Shown here one piece after another: positions 1 through 9,639 of a DNA stretch of 64,000 bases. Origin of the DNA: Lophium mytilinum. Taxonomy: Eukaryota > Ascomycota > Dothideomycetes > Mytilinidiales > Mytilinidiaceae. The notes under the pieces are model-generated. The model was not told the DNA's origin. It saw nothing but the letters and a program-made list of their open reading frames with translations, and ran no database searches. Numbering within the stretch: the stretch's first letter is position 1; each line of letters opens with the position of its first letter. Made by a program: the position numbers and the translations under genes. The stretch is from NCBI GenBank assembly GCA_010093605.1, contig MU004187.1, forward strand, positions 749,383 to 813,382, given 5' to 3'.

Positions 1-957
1 CTGTAGTTAAGCCTCCTCGGAACCTTGCAGGCCGTCGATTGATGGTGTTCGAGAGAGCAGAGGGAGGTAATGACGTGTGGGATGATCTAGATGAGCAAGG
101 AAAGGTATGTATGCAGCCCTCTTAGTGCATCGATACTATCATACCAACACGCCCCATAGGCTTTCCTCCTCGCTCAGGCAGCGGTCATTCGCGCATCACT
201 CTTCACCTTTGACCCTCCGCTTGAATTTAGTAGCGCGTGGCTGCTCGATCGCCTTCTTGAGCCAAAACCCACGTCATTCAGTACACCAGTCGCTCCCACC
301 CGCGAGTCTTGCATACATCTCTTTGAGTCCAAAATCCAAGCAACCATCAAAGACTTAGGCGACGCGATAGGGTGGCCCAGCGACAACCACACAGTCGGCC
401 CCAAAGCTTTAGCAGCCAAACAATCCCTTTTACGCCTTCTTCCACGCATCATGCCGACAGGCAGGGACGAGGCTTGCTTTTATAGACTTGTTCTTGAGCA
501 TGGCGACTTCGGTATTCACAACATGTCCATTACAACGGACTCGAACGGCACGCCGCGGGTCACATCTCTATATGACTGGGAGACTGGCTGCATTCTCCCG
601 GCTCTTTTGTCAGATCCTTTGATGGCCGTGACGGTCGATCTAATAGCAGACGCGGACGCAAAGGCTGCCGTCACGAGAACGCCGGATGATGCAGACGAAG
701 AGGATTGCATAGAATATACGAAATGGGCTGAATGCTACTTCAAGGTATGTCATAGAGCTGACTTCGGAACATAATGGGAGCAGTATTGACTGTCCAACTA
801 GGTTCTGTTCAACGAAGCACCTGAGTATGAACATGTAATTCAGGCAGGAAAAGATGCGCGATTTGTGTGGTCTGCGTTACGAGACTGGCCAGGTGACGAC
901 CCTGAGGCGTATTTTGGTGATTTGGGTACTTGGGCCGAAAGCAGGATGCGAAGATGA
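1..957 (+). CDS. APH-fold phosphotransferase, 5' partial
   Basis: C-terminal part of an aminoglycoside phosphotransferase/choline-kinase-like protein; the start lies before the window. Exons are read as 3-104, 160-744 and 802-957, joined by introns of 55 and 57 bases with GTATGT donors and phase 0 on both sides. The spliced frame carries the Brenner catalytic motif HGDFGIHN (catalytic Asp and Asn) and, about 20 residues later, the metal-binding DWE in LYDWETG. Enzymes of this fold transfer the ATP gamma-phosphate to small alcohols or amines; fungi have many such genes and the substrate cannot be told from sequence. The end (SRMRR, then TGA) is clear. No membrane segment or signal is visible in this part. 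A second, broken APH gene lies 4 kb downstream on the other strand. Confidence 0.8.
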
Positions 958-984
958 GATCTAAAGCCTCTCGTGAGTGACATA

Positions 985-1071
985 GTAGGCCGTTGATAGT
1001 AGTAACCTCTGGGGGTGTCTCACGTGATCAAGTGAGTCCCCATTCATCACAGAATAGCCTCTCGATATTGA
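985..1071 (+). repeat. dispersed ~86-bp repeat, copy 1
   Basis: An imperfect copy of this block lies at 1945-2030 in the same orientation. Shared stretches include GGTGTCTCACGT, TCCCCA.TCATCAC and ATAGCCTCTCGATAT. The two copies bracket the 108-bp tandem repeat, so the whole 0.98-2.03 kb interval may be one decayed repeat element. Confidence 0.6.
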
Positions 1072-1335
1072 GTGTAGTCATCAACGATTAAAGTTATAAC
1101 ATGAAACTATAGGCAATCACAATCGGTGTGATGACATCGCTACCAACCCAACTTACGGACTTCATGCCACTGAGGCCAGTCGAGCGGCGGTATTAGTCTG
1201 CCAAGGTGTTGTGCTAGTATATCTCATTTCGATCTGAGAAACATTGTGTCGAAGCGGATATCAGAAATTGATAGCGTGTAAATCAAGCCTCTCTAGCTTT
1301 TGACCTTGTTTCTCAAAGAAACATGCGGGTGTGGA

Positions 1336-1551
1336 GCCAGCCATACGGCGGTATCGACCTGGAAAAGACAAGTGTTTTCGCACTCTCTGATATAGGCCCT
1401 GCAGCTTTTGACATCCTACCCCTGGTTTTTATGCATAATCAGGGCCATTCAGACGGCGGTATGAACCTGGAAAAGACAAGTATTTACACGCTCTCTAATA
1501 TAGGTCCCACAGCTTTTGACAATACCCCCCTGGATCTTATGCATGATCAGG
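1336..1551 (+). repeat. 108-bp tandem repeat (two full units)
   Basis: Two adjacent units of 108 bases each start with GCC followed by ACGGCGGTAT and share GACCTGGAAAAGACAAGT, CAGCTTTTGACA and TTATGCAT(A/G)ATCAGGGC. Partial or diverged copies seem to flank them: GTCGAGCGGCGGTATTAGTCTG near 1177 and GCTAGTCAGACAGCG at 1552. The unit is a multiple of three, so a short open frame crosses it, but nothing suggests it is coding. The rest of 958-2383 contains no gene I can support. Confidence 0.7.
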
Positions 1552-1944
1552 GCTAGTCAGACAGCGTTGCCACCAACAATCATCCTTTCGGAGTCACCTG
1601 AAAAGCAGTCACGAAGCAACTACAGAAAAACGCCATTTCAAAATCGCACCGAGAATCGTGTCATATCGCAATTATGTCTGTTTTCGACCCTTCAGTTACA
1701 AGATCGAGCTAATAGATAGGCATGAGACATCTAAGTCCTCCTACCATGCTAACAAGCTCGCCAAAAACTCGCCAAAAACACATCAATGTAGACAGTCTGA
1801 TATAGACCTTTCAGCATATCGCTGGTACGCATGACAAAAAAGAAAAAGACTCGATTGCTCCCAAATACCATAGAAAGCAGTGAGACAACTCACCTAGCAC
1901 CCTTAATTCTAATCAATTTAATCAAAACATCTTGACGTGCGCCA

Positions 1945-2030
1945 GAAGGTCGGTGATGGTGGTAAACTCTAGGGTGTCTCACGTAGCTAGGTAGGTCCCC
2001 AATCATCACGCGATAGCCTCTCGATATGGA
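1945..2030 (+). repeat. dispersed ~86-bp repeat, copy 2
   Basis: Second copy of the block at 985-1071, roughly 80 percent identical by eye and in the same orientation, ending at GATATGGAGT. Confidence 0.6.
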
Positions 2031-2383
2031 GTACTGGGAAATATAGGATGATTGTAAGACCGCCCCATCGCAGTGGTGAATGTGCGACGGATTGGACATA
2101 ACAATGTACATTCACCAAGGATAGTAGCCGTTCTCGAAGCCTGAAAGCAGCTTGCCACATTCACCAGTGAATCCGCCCTCATTTCAGCTTTTTCTGCCAA
2201 GCGCTGCGATTCAGTCAGTCATTTCCATTCACCAACAATAGCACGCCGCCTTTTTAATTGATTCTCTATTCAGCGACTCTGTTTATATCATCGAGGTCCA
2301 CTTGCTGCCCTTCGTCTTCTCAAGACCACCACCTCCACCTCCAACCACAACGATAACTCAACCCCAATCGCAGTTGCTGGACA

Positions 2384-4219
2384 ATGGAACTTCTTCCTTG
2401 GCTCCTTATTGTCATCCTCGGCCTCGTTGTCTTCAGAGTAGAGGCCACGATGTTCCTCTTTATCTTGATCCTCGCCATCGCGGCTTGGTTCGCCTGGTTC
2501 CCCCTTCCGGACAATGCGACTGTGTCCGAAGCTGAGTCAAGGCTTGCGGCAGAGCGTACACCAAAGCCTGCGCGAGAGCCTACAACAAATCCTGAGGCAC
2601 AGCAGCATACACCAAAACCTAGGCTAAAATCAACGCTCAAGCGGGTCCCTACTCCACCTCCTCGAAAGCCGTACGTCGCTACACCTTCACCGTCGGCCCA
2701 AGAGCTAGCTAGGCTGGAAGCTGCCGAGCAGACGAAGGTCCATCCATTCACTCACCCGGAACTGTTCGATATGAACCGTCAGTTCCCTGGCATTGGAGAT
2801 AAACGCCCCTTTATCACCTCCCAAAACAAGATCCGTTTCTGGGCTGGCTCTGAATGGTTCGATGAAGACTTCGGCTTCGTTACGGCAGGATACAGCACGA
2901 CCGCTGACGGTTACTTTGGCCAATGGGTCCCATACCTGGAGGGTAGCGATAGGGTTGGTTGGAGTGGCGGAGTACGCTTCCAATTTCGCTCCAAGCCGAG
3001 GCCTCGTCCAACTACCATCGTCAAGCGGGCCGCGATGCCGCTTCCACAATCGCCAAAACTCGTTGCCAATGAGCCTAGTTTGGAGCCTGCTTAAAAGCGC
3101 TCCAAAGCCTCTACCCCAATCACAGATACATTCTCGCTACCGCGCCCAGCGCCTTATCCACAATCCTCGCTAAAAGCAACACAAAATACACTCAAAATCA
3201 CGCTGGAACCATCATCGGGTTTTCAGCAACCTCATCCACCTTGCCACGAAGCCGCCACTGCAGGCTCGATTCACACAGCCTGCCCGCCCCAGCAGCCGCA
3301 TCCAGCCTTCCAAGGGGCAGCGTCTCCGGGCCCGATATATGCCCCCTTACAACCTCCGAAGCTACAACTACCCAATCTAGGGGCAGCGGGCACAGGCTTA
3401 GTTCGCCCATCTTTCAATCCCCGATAGTTTCAAACAGCATTCCAGCAGGCTGACACTATCGGGGCCATTCGAGATGCCTTGCGGTCGGTACCACCGCCGC
3501 CGACAGTCGTATCCGTGGATTTGGGTGATCTTCCGGACGCTGAGCTATGGTCGACGGTATTCCACGCGTCATGGGCTCCATACACAATTGGTCTGAACCC
3601 CCAAATGGCGCGATATTACTACCTTGGCGAGAAGTGCCGCCGTTTGGCCGCGGAGGCTGCCCAGTTAATCTCTGACGAGCTGGAGACCAAGGCGAAGAAG
3701 CAGAAGAAGGACCAGAAGAGGCGTAGAGAGCTTGACGAGAGGTGCCGTCGCCTGGCCGAGGATGCTGCGCGTTACGTCGCCGACGAACGGGAGATTAGGG
3801 AGAAGAAGGCGAAGAATGACGAGAAGAAGCGGAGGGATACGGCCATGCAGAAGGCGAGGAAGGCTAGGAAGGCTTTGAGGCGAGCTGGCCCTACATTCGG
3901 TGCCTCGACGTCTACTTCGGGGGCTTCTTACCCTCCGCCGGCTGGTGCAACTAGCACTGATACCCTCCGTGCGGGTAGCCTTTCCGGGACTTCTTCCCGA
4001 TCTTCTAGCACTGTGGCCGCTGCGATCGCTTTTGGCTCCAAGCCTCAACCTACGCGTACTTCACCCTCCACTACGGCCCCATCAGGTGCTGCTTTTACCA
4101 ACAAACCTCCACATACACCCGCTGTCGCTCGGCCCTCGGAAGAGGAGCAGTGGCGCCAAATGGAAGAGCTTTCAAAGATCCCTCTTCCCGACGATGACGA
4201 CCCGTTCTTTGATGATTAA
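2384..4219 (+). pseudogene. membrane/coiled-coil protein gene with two in-frame stops
   Basis: One frame runs from ATG 2384 to TAA 4219 (612 codons) and is broken by only two stops, TAA at 3092-3094 and TAG at 3425-3427. Between and after the stops the frame stays protein-like. The N terminus has two hydrophobic stretches (residues about 3-18 and 23-40). A Pro/Thr-rich region follows. After the second stop comes a charged region with two copies of a CRRLAE-type repeat (GEKCRRLAAEAAQ and DERCRRLAEDAAR) that predicts a coiled coil, then a Ser/Thr/Pro tail ending in an acidic patch. Both stops become glutamine (CAA, CAG) if one T is read as C, a CpA-to-TpA change. No good GT-AG intron that removes either stop was seen, but one cannot be excluded. 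Family not recognised. If only the first piece is used, the product is a 236-residue membrane protein. Confidence 0.55.
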
Positions 4220-4923
4220 GCAACAGAGGCTATATCGGGCTTGTTTGAAGGTCATTTTGGCGGGTGTTTACCGGCGTTTGTGGGGCCTGCTATGTAGCTC
4301 ATGAGGCGCGCAATATAGATATTAGAGAAAGACCATGTGCTGACTGAGAGACCCGCATTGCCGCTCGGAGGTTCTCGAGCACGTGTGACTGACCGCGAAG
4401 TGATGTTCCTAGCTGGAAAGGGGTATCAGAGTGCGTAGAATTGCGGGGTTTTCCAAGAAGTATACCACTGCTTGACAGGCTTCATGCACGCATGGCTGAT
4501 CGGGAAGTGATATCAAGAGCCTAAAGATGTAAGCTAAGCTTGAGAGCTTTCGGTTTCAATTTCTAACACCGTTTCTGACCCTAGTGCGCGAACACTGGAA
4601 TGAGAACAGATCTACAAGCCGAATGGAAGGCTCCAAGTGTTATATGACTAACTTCAAGCTCCTGCAAACGATCGGCAAGTGATGGTCTAGGAAAAATGAA
4701 TGTGTGTCGAATTACAGCCCCGGAAATACATTACCCAAATACTCCATGTCATTAGTGAGAACCTTCTCCAAGATTTTGTACCCGTGCTCAACAACCTGTG
4801 CCATCTCTTCTTTCTTTCTAGGCTCTGCTTTTGTAGACGTAAAGGTCAAATCTACCTTCGATTAGCACGATACCGATAAAGGGGTGTCTTAGGCTTACGC
4901 GTCGCAAAATGCGCCGCAAACTT
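4220..4923. other. intergenic, no feature seen
   Basis: About 700 bases between two converging genes. AT-richer than its neighbours, with no supported gene, RNA or clear repeat. Confidence 0.5.
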
Positions 4924-5771
4924 CTATGTAAATAGACCCTCGACGTTTCCGCCATCCTCTCTTACACCTTCCCCATAATCTCTTAAGAAATTCCCAAAAA
5001 GCTCTCGTCCGCCCCTGAACCGATCCAGTAACCATGCCTCCGCGGCGAACTGTGCAACATCTGACGAGCCACAACCGTCATGCACCATCTCCCAATCCAC
5101 AGCTGTCAGTTTGTGATTACTGAAGCCATACGCGACTGCGGATTGCGCCACAATATTCTCTGGTGAGAAGTCGCCATGACATACACACGTCGGTTCAGAT
5201 TGGCCAAAAGCACCATATTTCGCATTGATGCTTTCCGCAACTGTGGCATCATAGCCCCATTCGGAGAAGATACCTGGGACGACATCATATACTTTCCGAT
5301 ACGTCTTCTTTGCCGTCTCGTTCAAGAACGCATTCCGCGTTTCTTGCCCGCGCGTCGTCGTGTGCAAGCGGGCGAGCCATTTGCCTATCCGGCGGCCAAA
5401 GACGGACATATTCAGCATTTGATTTCCGTATACCTCATCAAGCGTACGCAGACCCGCGTCGCTACTTTGCAAGAGCTTATCGTCTATGGCGTAGAAGCGG
5501 AGCGTGGCGAGGCGTAAGATATCATCCTGAGGAATTATTTTGGGGAGGATTTCTAGCGCTTTCTTTTCAAATTCTAGGCGATCTGTGGAGATTGGAACAT
5601 CTGAATCGTGCTTTGAATAGGGCTCCGCATGTTTGATGATGGTGTTTGAGCTATCTAGAGCCTGAACGCGCCAGACGAAGTTCGTCGAGGAGTTGAGGGG
5701 GGTAATTTACGTGTAAGGTATACTGTGGGCTTTTAGGGTTGCTCCAATTCTTCGGTAGTCATGATAGCCAT
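4924..5771 (-). pseudogene. APH-fold kinase gene, broken near the 5' end
   Basis: The minus strand encodes a second aminoglycoside phosphotransferase-type kinase. It has an N-lobe start of the family (LNSSTNFVWRV), the catalytic motif CHGDFSPENI and the metal-binding VDWEMV, and ends LFT-TGA at 4924. Upstream of LNSSTN this frame hits TAA within four codons and has no ATG. The plausible N terminus (ATG at 5771 or 5762, MTTEELEQP) is in another frame, ends in TAA after EQP, and would rejoin the kinase frame only with one extra base in a run of six Cs near 5697-5702. So one nonsense and one frameshift change are needed. No AG acceptor lies between the stop and LNSSTN, so an intron does not explain it. 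Without repair the first ATG in frame lies inside the domain. A sequencing error in the C run would explain only half of the damage. Confidence 0.6.
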
Positions 5772-6813
5772 TGCTATGTATTTGAAGATACTGTGACAGC
5801 TTCTGTCTAAAGATGTTCGGGTGCAGGGAAGATAGAGTCGGGGGACAGGACGGTCTAGTCATAACGGGACGTATTGCAGGTGATGACTATAGCGTAATGT
5901 ATCGCCTTTTTGGGCATACATCAACTACATCGTGGTTGGGTAATCATATCTGATCGTGAGTATCTCAAAATGGCTATGGCATTCCCAGATGCGTATATAT
6001 GGATACAAGGGAACACCAAAATTAATACCAATTTGAGACTACACGAGAGTTTCTGAGTTCACGTGATATAGAGATCTATCACGTGCTCAAAGCGATGAAC
6101 AGTTCTTATTTACTTCTAGTCCCATGCATTTAGAAACACTCCACGTGACATTAACATCAATCGTCAGATTTAGGGCGTCTAACTTATTATACTTGACCTG
6201 AAATTGTCAGGATTTCTACACGCCGGTATGAATCATTCAAAGCTTCACTTTGTCTTGTCCATTTCCAGCCACGTCAACCCTCAAGCGCTCCTTCAAGATT
6301 AGAAACCACTGTCAGCTTCTAAACGTTTTGGATAGTACTTCGAATTCCGTTCTACTCAAACTTTCTAGGGCATCCTCGAGGCTCTAAACACGTTGGATGT
6401 AGAACAGTTATATCCTATCAATTTTATATCACACAAGATGTGATATAAAATTGGAGTCTTGATAAGTCAGTCTACCACACGGCCTATCGCTTTGACACCA
6501 AGTAAGTTCGCACTTTCAGATCTCGCCCGTATAATTTGAAAGTGCTATGATGACCGATGATCAATGAAGAAAAACCGTCAAGTCACCTTTGCTAGTTATC
6601 TGGTAGGTATGCGGTGCGATTCCACGACTTGAAGACATTGCCCCTACCCCTCTCCATATCTGTCTCGAAATCCGTGACTATTGACCTTAATACCAGAAGC
6701 CTCGCCCCCAAGAGTCCATACTGCTATATTGATCTGTCGCTCCCATTGTCTTGCTATGGCGCGCCTCCTTTCCTCGCTAGTAATCTAGCTGCACGGGCGT
6801 TACTTCGTCCAGT
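5772..6813. other. intergenic with short hairpin
   Basis: No supported gene. It holds the perfect inverted repeat listed at 6419-6453 and several CACGTG/TCACGTG-like words near 6060-6150. It lies upstream of the broken APH gene and downstream of the first kinase-like gene. Confidence 0.5.
6419..6453. repeat. perfect 15-bp inverted repeat, 5-nt loop
   Basis: CAATTTTATATCACA is followed by CAAGA and then its exact reverse complement TGTGATATAAAATTG. The arms contain no mismatch. It does not sit next to a T-run and is 360 bases from the nearest coding end, so it is not an obvious terminator; a relic of a small inverted-repeat transposon or a palindromic binding site is possible. Confidence 0.8.
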
Positions 6814-9223
6814 TCACTCTCCACTCCAGTCTCCAGATTGAGCTGGCAATCGTTCCCCAGCATGCCGTTTGGATGGCCGCTGGCCTTCTAATTCCGTTCG
6901 TCGTTTCGGCCGATTTCCACCCCCATCGTCGTCGTCGTTGCCGCTGTCGTCGCCGCTGCTGTCGTCGCCGCTACTGTCGTCGCCACTGTTGTCGCCGCTG
7001 CTTGGTTTGCGAGGAAGAGGCGGCCGGCCTATAGGAAATTGATCGAAATCCTGTAAAATCTTAAGGTTGGGTGGCAAGCGTTCGTGGCCGTCTGTCTGTT
7101 CCCAATTCTCCCAGTGCAGGCCATAGCGCAGAAAACAGAGTTCAAGTCCCTTCTTGGTGTCTTGTTTGAGAAGATGAAGACGCGGCCTCTTCATACTATC
7201 ATCGACGGTCGCCTTACTCTGGTGCCAATTCAAGCATTTCTGGACGAGTTTCTCGAGCCTGCTGCTGTACATTTCTTTATATCGTGGGCGTTTGCGTGGC
7301 CGTCGATCTTCTAGCTTTAAGGCTTGCATGTCATACAAACCTCGTTCCCCCACAACCGAATTTTCATCATGTCCATCCAGAACTCGTTCGTTCTCGGTAT
7401 CGCAATGCATGAGAGCCCAAACGATTTGGCCAATGACCCACACGTCGGACTCCTCGTTTGGGATGACTGTTCTGTGCGCTTTAGCTTCTTTAAGATCCTT
7501 ATATACGAGAGGCGTTCTTTCCTAGACCTGGTCAGTAAAAGGCTTTCATCGTGGAGCTTCTGTAACACACTGGAGCTTTCCATCCCTTGGTTCCACAAAA
7601 TCTCCTGTTCTGTGCAGTTGTTGTATCCTCTGGATCCCAATTATCCGGATTGTCTTCCTGACCTAGCGGCACCTCGTACGCGAAGTCGAAGTCCGCGATC
7701 TGAGCGACTTGATAGGCCCTAAAGTCAGAGAACGGGTCTCCGAGGAAGACATTGTCTGGCTTGAGGTCCAAATGAAGAATATGCTCCCAGCCGTCGTCGC
7801 CGCCTTGAAAGAGCTCGGATGGTTTGGGCCTCCTTCCCTCCGGAATATCGTTCTTTGCTAAGGTTTCGTAGTTCTCCAGGTCCCTGAAACAGGCCCCGTA
7901 ATTCATCGTCCACAGACCGTCAACCATAGAGTCGAATGCGTGCCAGATGAACGGCTCCGGGATCGGCCTGTGCTAGCTGTCAGTTCACTGTCGAGGCGGG
8001 ATGGGAATATATTGCGGAGAACTTGCTTTTTCGCGTCCATATGCCGAAAGATAAGCTCACGCAGATCTCCCCCAGGAGCAAATTTCAGGTAAGTAACTAC
8101 TTTCCACGGGTTATCCTCCGTGGTTTCGGCTGGGACTCTACCCTCGGGCTCCTCGTCCAGCGGAGCTCTACCCTCAGGCTCCTCGTCCGACGGAGCTCTA
8201 CCCTCAGTATTGCGGTACCGAGTGGAGCGGGCGCGAAAGGGAATTATGCTTTCATCAGGCTCCTCGTCCAGCGGAGCTCCACCCTCGGGCTCCTCGTCCA
8301 TCGGAGCATGGATTGCGTAGCCCCAGAAAGGTACAATGCTCTTGCAACCTGTCTCTGTCAATTTGGTATGTATGCGTATTTCTTTCTGATAGACTGATTT
8401 CCAATACTCCTCGTTCCATAGGCCCATTCTCACAATCACTCGCTACAGCAGTCAGTTCCCACTCATGATAGTACCCGCCAAAACGTTATGCAAAAGGACG
8501 TACCTGCTGTGTGTTGCCATGCTCGTCTGTTTGAGCATATAGATGTACTTCTGTTTTTTTATTCTTGAATACATCCTTCACCTTTTTCCACGAACGTTCT
8601 ACGCCCAGCTGCAGATTATGAAAGTCGTCTATATCCTCCCCAGGTATGGTGACTGTTTTTGCAGTCCTCATGATCTCTTCTACAGGTATATCCTCCTTAG
8701 AAATTCTCGGAAAACGCGTTGCCCTTGGTGATTCCACCGGAACGAAAGATGAATCAGAAGATGACTGTTGAGGCGGAGGCAGCGGAGCTGCTGGTGCTGC
8801 TGGTGCTGCTGGAGCTGCTGGTGGCGCTGGAGCTGCTGGAGCTGCTGGTGCTGTTGGTGCTGCTGGTGCTGCTGGTGCTGCCCAACTCCTATATATGTCT
8901 TGTTCCGTACCAAGAGCAAGCAGTTTGTTCCATTTATTGACCAGAAGCCTCCAATTTCCGCCTTCAAAGGATCTCCTCATCAGCGTTGTCAGTTAGAGCG
9001 GCGCGATCGCTGGGTACATACCTTTGTAATAGGTGGCATTGGGGGCATTGCGTTTGAACCAAGCAACGTACCACAAAAACGCTGGTTGATCGGCAGTTGC
9101 AATGCGATTGTAATAGGGCACGGCTTTGGCATTAACTGAACCGACAGTTGGCGCGGTTTCTGGGGTCAGTGTGGCTGGTGGTGCTGTCGGGGGTGCTGGG
9201 GCGGTCGCTGGGGCGGTCGCCAT
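6814..9223 (-). CDS. protein-kinase-like protein with N-terminal HMG-like module
   Basis: Five exons (9223-9022, 8961-8504, 8442-8027, 7967-7571, 7521-6814) give 726 residues. Residues about 50-105 form a Trp-rich module (FLWY, YYKGG, LVNKWNKL, IYRSW) that the two paralogues carry at their C termini. An Ala/Pro run follows, then a kinase-like domain. The beta-3 motif reads VIVRM near 221-226, with Arg where Lys is expected. The hinge is FAPGGDL, the catalytic loop HLDLKPDN (Asp about 426), DFG is replaced by DFD, and the activation segment ends GWKAPE. No glycine-rich loop is seen. Exon 3 has coding repeats of DEEPEG(R/G)AP. The C terminus has an Asp/Ser run and an RPKRR basic patch, suggesting a nuclear site. 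Intron 3 is GC-AG (GCAAGT donor). Introns inside the HMG-like module and before APE match those in both paralogues. Activity is doubtful; it may be a pseudokinase. Confidence 0.8.
8130..8330 (-). repeat. coding minisatellite (DEEPEG units)
   Basis: Inside exon 3 of the kinase-like gene a 30-base unit (GGCTCCTCGTCC..CGGAGCTC on the plus strand) occurs about five times, in two groups split by a non-repeat stretch. It inserts acidic DEEPEG(R/G)(A/V)P units between two beta strands of the kinase N-lobe, a place where folded kinases do not usually carry long insertions. Confidence 0.7.
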
Positions 9224-9639
9224 GGTGATGTCGAGTGGAAATTGTTGGATTGTTGCAGATGCGCAAATCAGACATGGAGGGCATGTATCTAGCCGAAGGA
9301 CAAAGAGGGGGTACTTGGTTTCGAGTATCTTTGTTCGTCGTGTTGCTCGTCCGCAAACGGAATTGGGATGTTGTTGGCCTTTGTCCCTTGTGGTAACGAT
9401 GGTTCAGTCCAAGTGTAAAAGACTATGATTTATCTCATCAATGGACAGATATGATCAGTCGCCACATGATTACCTGATGAGAGAACCGCACTCGATTAAA
9501 ATTATCAAGGGTCTAGACGAAAACAATGCTTCAAGATGTAGATGTCGCCAAATGCTGTACCCAATGGGTTCAAGATCGTGAGACCCAGTCAGTAATACCT
9601 AGAAGGATATCATGAAGATGCTACAAGTACCGGCCCCTA
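9224..9639. other. spacer between tandem kinase-like genes
   Basis: 416 bases between the end of the upstream paralogue and the start of the downstream one, both on the minus strand. It must hold the terminator of one gene and the promoter of the other. No other feature seen. Confidence 0.5.
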
